NCBI GenBank assembly: GCA_002401295.1
Contig: NVSR01000050.1
Span: 1 to 8,164 of the forward strand
Origin: SAR324 cluster bacterium
GTDB taxonomy: Bacteria; SAR324; XYD2-FULL-50-16
Direction of reading: 5' to 3'
Length of the DNA: 8,164 nucleotides
The notes beneath the pieces are model-generated. The model searched no databases. It was given only the letters and a program-made list of their open reading frames with translations, and was not told the origin of the DNA. Positions within the stretch are counted from its first letter, which is position 1. Every line of letters begins with the position of its first letter. A program made the translations under genes and the position numbers. Shown one piece after another: positions 6,578 through 8,164 of the stretch.

Positions 6578-6591
6578 AAGTTTTCTACGAG

Positions 6592-7230
6592 TTACATCTC
6601 CATTTTTTTGGAGCTACTCAGCCCGTGCTTCATCTTGTGACGCATCATTTTACCCACCCTTTGCTTGACGGGTACTTCCAGCTTTACCTCACCAGCATGC
6701 TTGAATTTCAGAGTCAGGTTAATTTTCTCACCTTCATTCAAAGCTCGCTTCATACCAATCAACATAATGTGGTATCCACCAGGCTTCAGCTCTACCATTT
6801 GGTCTGCTTTCAGCTCAATTTGTTCCACAGGACGCATGGTCATCATGCCATCATCCATTCCCACTTCGTGTACCTCGACAACTTCTGCGACATCCGTTTC
6901 AACACCAAGCAGGTAGTCAGTTACCTCCCCTTTGTTGTGTAGATGCATGTATGCAGCGCCAGTTTTTTGTCCTTCCGCTACCGCACGGGTCCAGGGCATA
7001 CCGACATGAATCGCATTACTTCCTGCTTGATGCATATTGTGATCAGACATCTGCATCTGATCATGTTGCATGGACACCTGCATCTGATCATGTTGCATGG
7101 ACATCTGCATCTGATCATGCTGTATAGGCTGCTGTTCTTGGCTTACCGGCTTTTGAGAAGCGCAGCTGGAAAAGGCTAAAGAAAGCGCAACAATAGCAAT
7201 AGAGGTACTAATAAATCGTTTTTTCATCAT
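6592..7230 (-). CDS. PCuAC-domain periplasmic copper chaperone, Met/His-rich lipoprotein
   Basis: PCuAC proteins carry Cu(I) in the periplasm and pass it to CuA-type oxidases, often alongside SCO. The 212-residue product starts with a lipoprotein-type signal (KKRF, a hydrophobic stretch, then FSSC with Cys23 as likely lipidation site). A Met/His-rich linker of three 9-residue repeats QHDQMQxS (36-62) and HNMH follows. The PCuAC domain (about 73-190) contains the exact family motif H-x10-M-x21-H-x-M: His121, Met132, His154, Met156. The tail (about 193-212) is again rich in Met, His and Lys and may add copper sites. The ATG at 7230 was chosen because GGAG lies eight bases upstream; a GTG at 7239 would sit against the Shine-Dalgarno. 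Classic family members lack the long Met/His linker. The family assignment is secure; the role of the extra segments is inferred. Confidence 0.93.
   Translation of the reverse strand: MMKKRFISTSIAIVALSLAFSSCASQKPVSQEQQPIQHDQMQMSMQHDQMQVSMQHDQMQMSDHNMHQAGSNAIHVGMPWTRAVAEGQKTGAAYMHLHNKGEVTDYLLGVETDVAEVVEVHEVGMDDGMMTMRPVEQIELKADQMVELKPGGYHIMLIGMKRALNEGEKINLTLKFKHAGEVKLEVPVKQRVGKMMRHKMKHGLSSSKKMEM
7045..7125 (-). repeat. 27-bp tandem repeat, three copies, inside the pcuAC gene
   Basis: Exactly three 27-bp copies (7125-7099, 7098-7072, 7071-7045) encode IQHDQMQMS, MQHDQMQVS and MQHDQMQMS. Copies differ by only two to four bases, which suggests recent duplication by slippage or unequal recombination. 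The period is a multiple of three, so copy-number change keeps the frame and would alter the number of Met and His ligands. Confidence 0.93.
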
Positions 7231-7252
7231 AATAATCACTCCATTAAATCAT

Positions 7253-7300
7253 ATTTTATCACAACATACTGAAATCAAGACTGTTTTATTACAATCTTGA
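7253..7300 (-). promoter_or_regulatory. Candidate pcuAC promoter with overlapping dyad operator
   Basis: On the minus strand TG-A-TAAAAT (7261-7253) matches an extended -10 element and would start transcription some 15 nt before the ATG. Just upstream, TCAAGACTGT (7275-7284) and ACAATCTTGA (7291-7300) form an inverted repeat with one mismatch in ten and a 6-nt spacer, covering the -35 position. No strong -35 hexamer is present. The dyad does not match the CueR or CopY operator patterns I know, so any regulator is unidentified. Confidence 0.35.
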
Positions 7301-7335
7301 CCAGAAAAATGGATCTAAAGCAGATGATTCTGCAA

Positions 7336-7434
7336 GTAGGTCGGAGCCAGCACAGCATCTCCGACTTAGGTACAGTATCTCTGATTGAAGGTGTCAGACT
7401 CGTCGCTTCGCTCCTTAGTCCGACCTACGGAGAT
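7336..7434. repeat. REP-like palindromic intergenic element
   Basis: TAGGTCGGAG (7337-7346) and CTCCGACTTA (7359-7368) form a 10-bp hairpin with a single G-T pair. GTAGGTCGGA (7336-7345) is also exactly complementary to TCCGACCTAC (7419-7428), so two foldings compete. The centre contains CGTCGCTTCGCTCC, and the general look is that of dispersed REP/BIME-type intergenic repeats. It is more GC-rich than its flanks. It lies in the 438-bp gap between the DUF2946-like gene and pcuAC; the remaining bases of that gap are mostly AT-rich and show no gene. Confidence 0.6.
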
Positions 7435-7563
7435 ACTTATCCCCATAAACCAATAATATTTTTGTTTATTTAATAATTTCAGATAGTAATAGCTATCATA
7501 ATCATAAGCATTACCACGCAAGAGCATGGATAGGATTAGATAACAATTTTTTCGAAAGATCTG

Positions 7564-7602
7564 AGGTGTCAGACAGGCTTAGCTAGTCCAACGGAGGTCT
7601 CC
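7564..7602 (+). repeat. Partial second copy of the REP-like element
   Basis: AGGTGTCAGAC (7564-7574) repeats exactly the segment at 7389-7399. After a non-matching middle, AGTCCAACGGAGGTCT here parallels AGTCCGACCTACGGAGAT in the first copy. The two copies are in the same orientation about 175 bp apart. The second lacks the left palindrome arm and looks decayed or rearranged. Confidence 0.45.
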
Positions 7603-7668
7603 CAAGTTTAGCCGCTTAGTCTATTATGACTGCAAGCTAGGACTGAGAAAAACCAATGAGGCGATTGA

Positions 7669-8064
7669 TTAAATCAATATGGGGGGTGCTCTTGCAGCGG
7701 TTAGAGCAAGAAAAGGATTCAGTGCGAGTTCCTGTGGAACGACTGAAGCATTTTCCAAAGAGGGGAGAGTTAGAACTAAGGACCCTATTTTCCCTCCGGT
7801 TACACCGGAACTACTGTTGAATATACAGTGAAAACAGGAATTATTAGATGAATGAGGATAATCTGCTGTTGATCTTTCCTCACCACTTTCTGTGGTGCAG
7901 GAGGAATTAGGTATATAAACCCGCTCTCCTGATTCGTCTTCCAGCACCAGGTATTTCTGATCGGCCAACAGACGTTCCATGCTGTTAGTCTGGCACACAA
8001 TATTGCCCATCACGGGCGCAATGAGCCAAAACAATACAGAAAGGAGCGCGATGATTCGTTTCAC
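7669..8064 (-). CDS. DUF2946-like small exported protein with CxxC and C-terminal RAPP
   Basis: The 131-residue product has a basic start (KR), a hydrophobic signal or anchor (about 4-19), a Cys at 24 in NIVCQ, then KYLVLEDESG, a second Cys at 56, a CxxC pair (Cys77, Cys80 in SCFHCIF), and the ending ARAPPILI. An early VC segment, a CxxC followed by aromatic residues and a terminal RAPP are the traits I associate with DUF2946 proteins. Those are small periplasmic proteins of unknown function often found near copper-uptake genes. I chose GTG at 8064, with AGG seven bases upstream, over a TTG at 8070 that would abut the same AGG. Its neighbour pcuAC, 438 bp downstream, supports a metal link by context. 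The family call is from memory of its pattern. The upstream flank 8065-8164 shows no gene and no strong promoter. Confidence 0.65.
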   Translation of the reverse strand: MKRIIALLSVLFWLIAPVMGNIVCQTNSMERLLADQKYLVLEDESGERVYIPNSSCTTESGEERSTADYPHSSNNSCFHCIFNSSSGVTGGKIGSLVLTLPSLENASVVPQELALNPFLALTAARAPPILI

Positions 8065-8164
8065 GATCAAACCTAAGGGGAAGTATTAAATTGAAATTAG
8101 TTTTTGTGTTCTATGAATGATCCTACCCTTTTCTGGCTAGAAAAAATTCTCTTTTTTTTGGAGG

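Noticed and set aside
6625..7179. Three plus-strand frames opposite pcuAC, one with repeated HLHLIMLHG-like units
   Set aside because: The apparent repeats are simply the antisense reading of the 27-bp Met/His repeat; the PCuAC motif fixes the coding strand.
7485..7515. Fur-box-like AT-rich sequence near GCTATCATAATCATAAGC
   Set aside because: It matches the 19-bp Fur consensus at only about 13 positions, lies about 250 bp from the pcuAC start, and is in AT-rich sequence where such matches arise by chance.
7664..7678. ATTGATTAAATCAAT palindrome over the stop codon of the DUF2946-like gene, with GGTTTTTC shortly after
   Set aside because: The stem would be AT-only with no loop, and the T run is several bases away, so it is not a credible terminator.

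Overview
The window carries seven confidently read genes, all on the minus strand, at moderate GC (roughly the mid-40s percent by eye). In transcription order (high to low coordinate) they are: a DUF2946-like small exported protein, a PCuAC-type copper chaperone made as a lipoprotein with a Met/His-rich repeat, an unrecognised 137-residue membrane-anchored protein, a SCO1/SenC protein, DNA polymerase I (polA), a RidA enamine deaminase, and the murein-peptide recycling ligase Mpl. Mpl, with its meso-diaminopimelate tripeptide substrate, and the periplasmic copper chaperones point to a Gram-negative bacterium. SCO plus PCuAC implies a CuA-type cytochrome c oxidase, hence aerobic respiration. I cannot assign a phylum from the sequence alone.

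Right half (5235-8164): a copper-handling group. PCuAC and SCO are the two periplasmic proteins known to work together in building the CuA centre of cytochrome oxidase. The DUF2946-like protein has a CxxC motif and a C-terminal RAPP motif, and the unknown protein sits directly upstream of sco; both are candidates for accessory roles by position. The gaps here are unusually structured. A perfect 18-bp hairpin and two shorter ones lie between pcuAC and the unknown gene. A REP-like palindromic element, with a partial second copy, lies between the DUF2946 gene and pcuAC.

Left half (1-5234): housekeeping genes polA, ridA and mpl. polA is preceded by about 330 bp without a convincing gene. That gap holds a candidate promoter overlapping the end of sco, two mutually exclusive hairpins, and a doubtful 85-codon frame that ends in an ATGA overlap with the polA start. 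PolA keeps its polymerase motifs but has Glu in place of the Asp of the proofreading Exo II motif.

The most striking non-coding signal is a family of tandem heptamers (general form NNYRGTT) in the gaps around ridA. Between ridA and mpl two heptamer arrays face each other as inverted arms around a central 10-bp perfect dyad, with matching outer and inner borders. The whole 200-bp gap therefore reads as one large imperfect palindrome. A third array starts on the polA stop codon.
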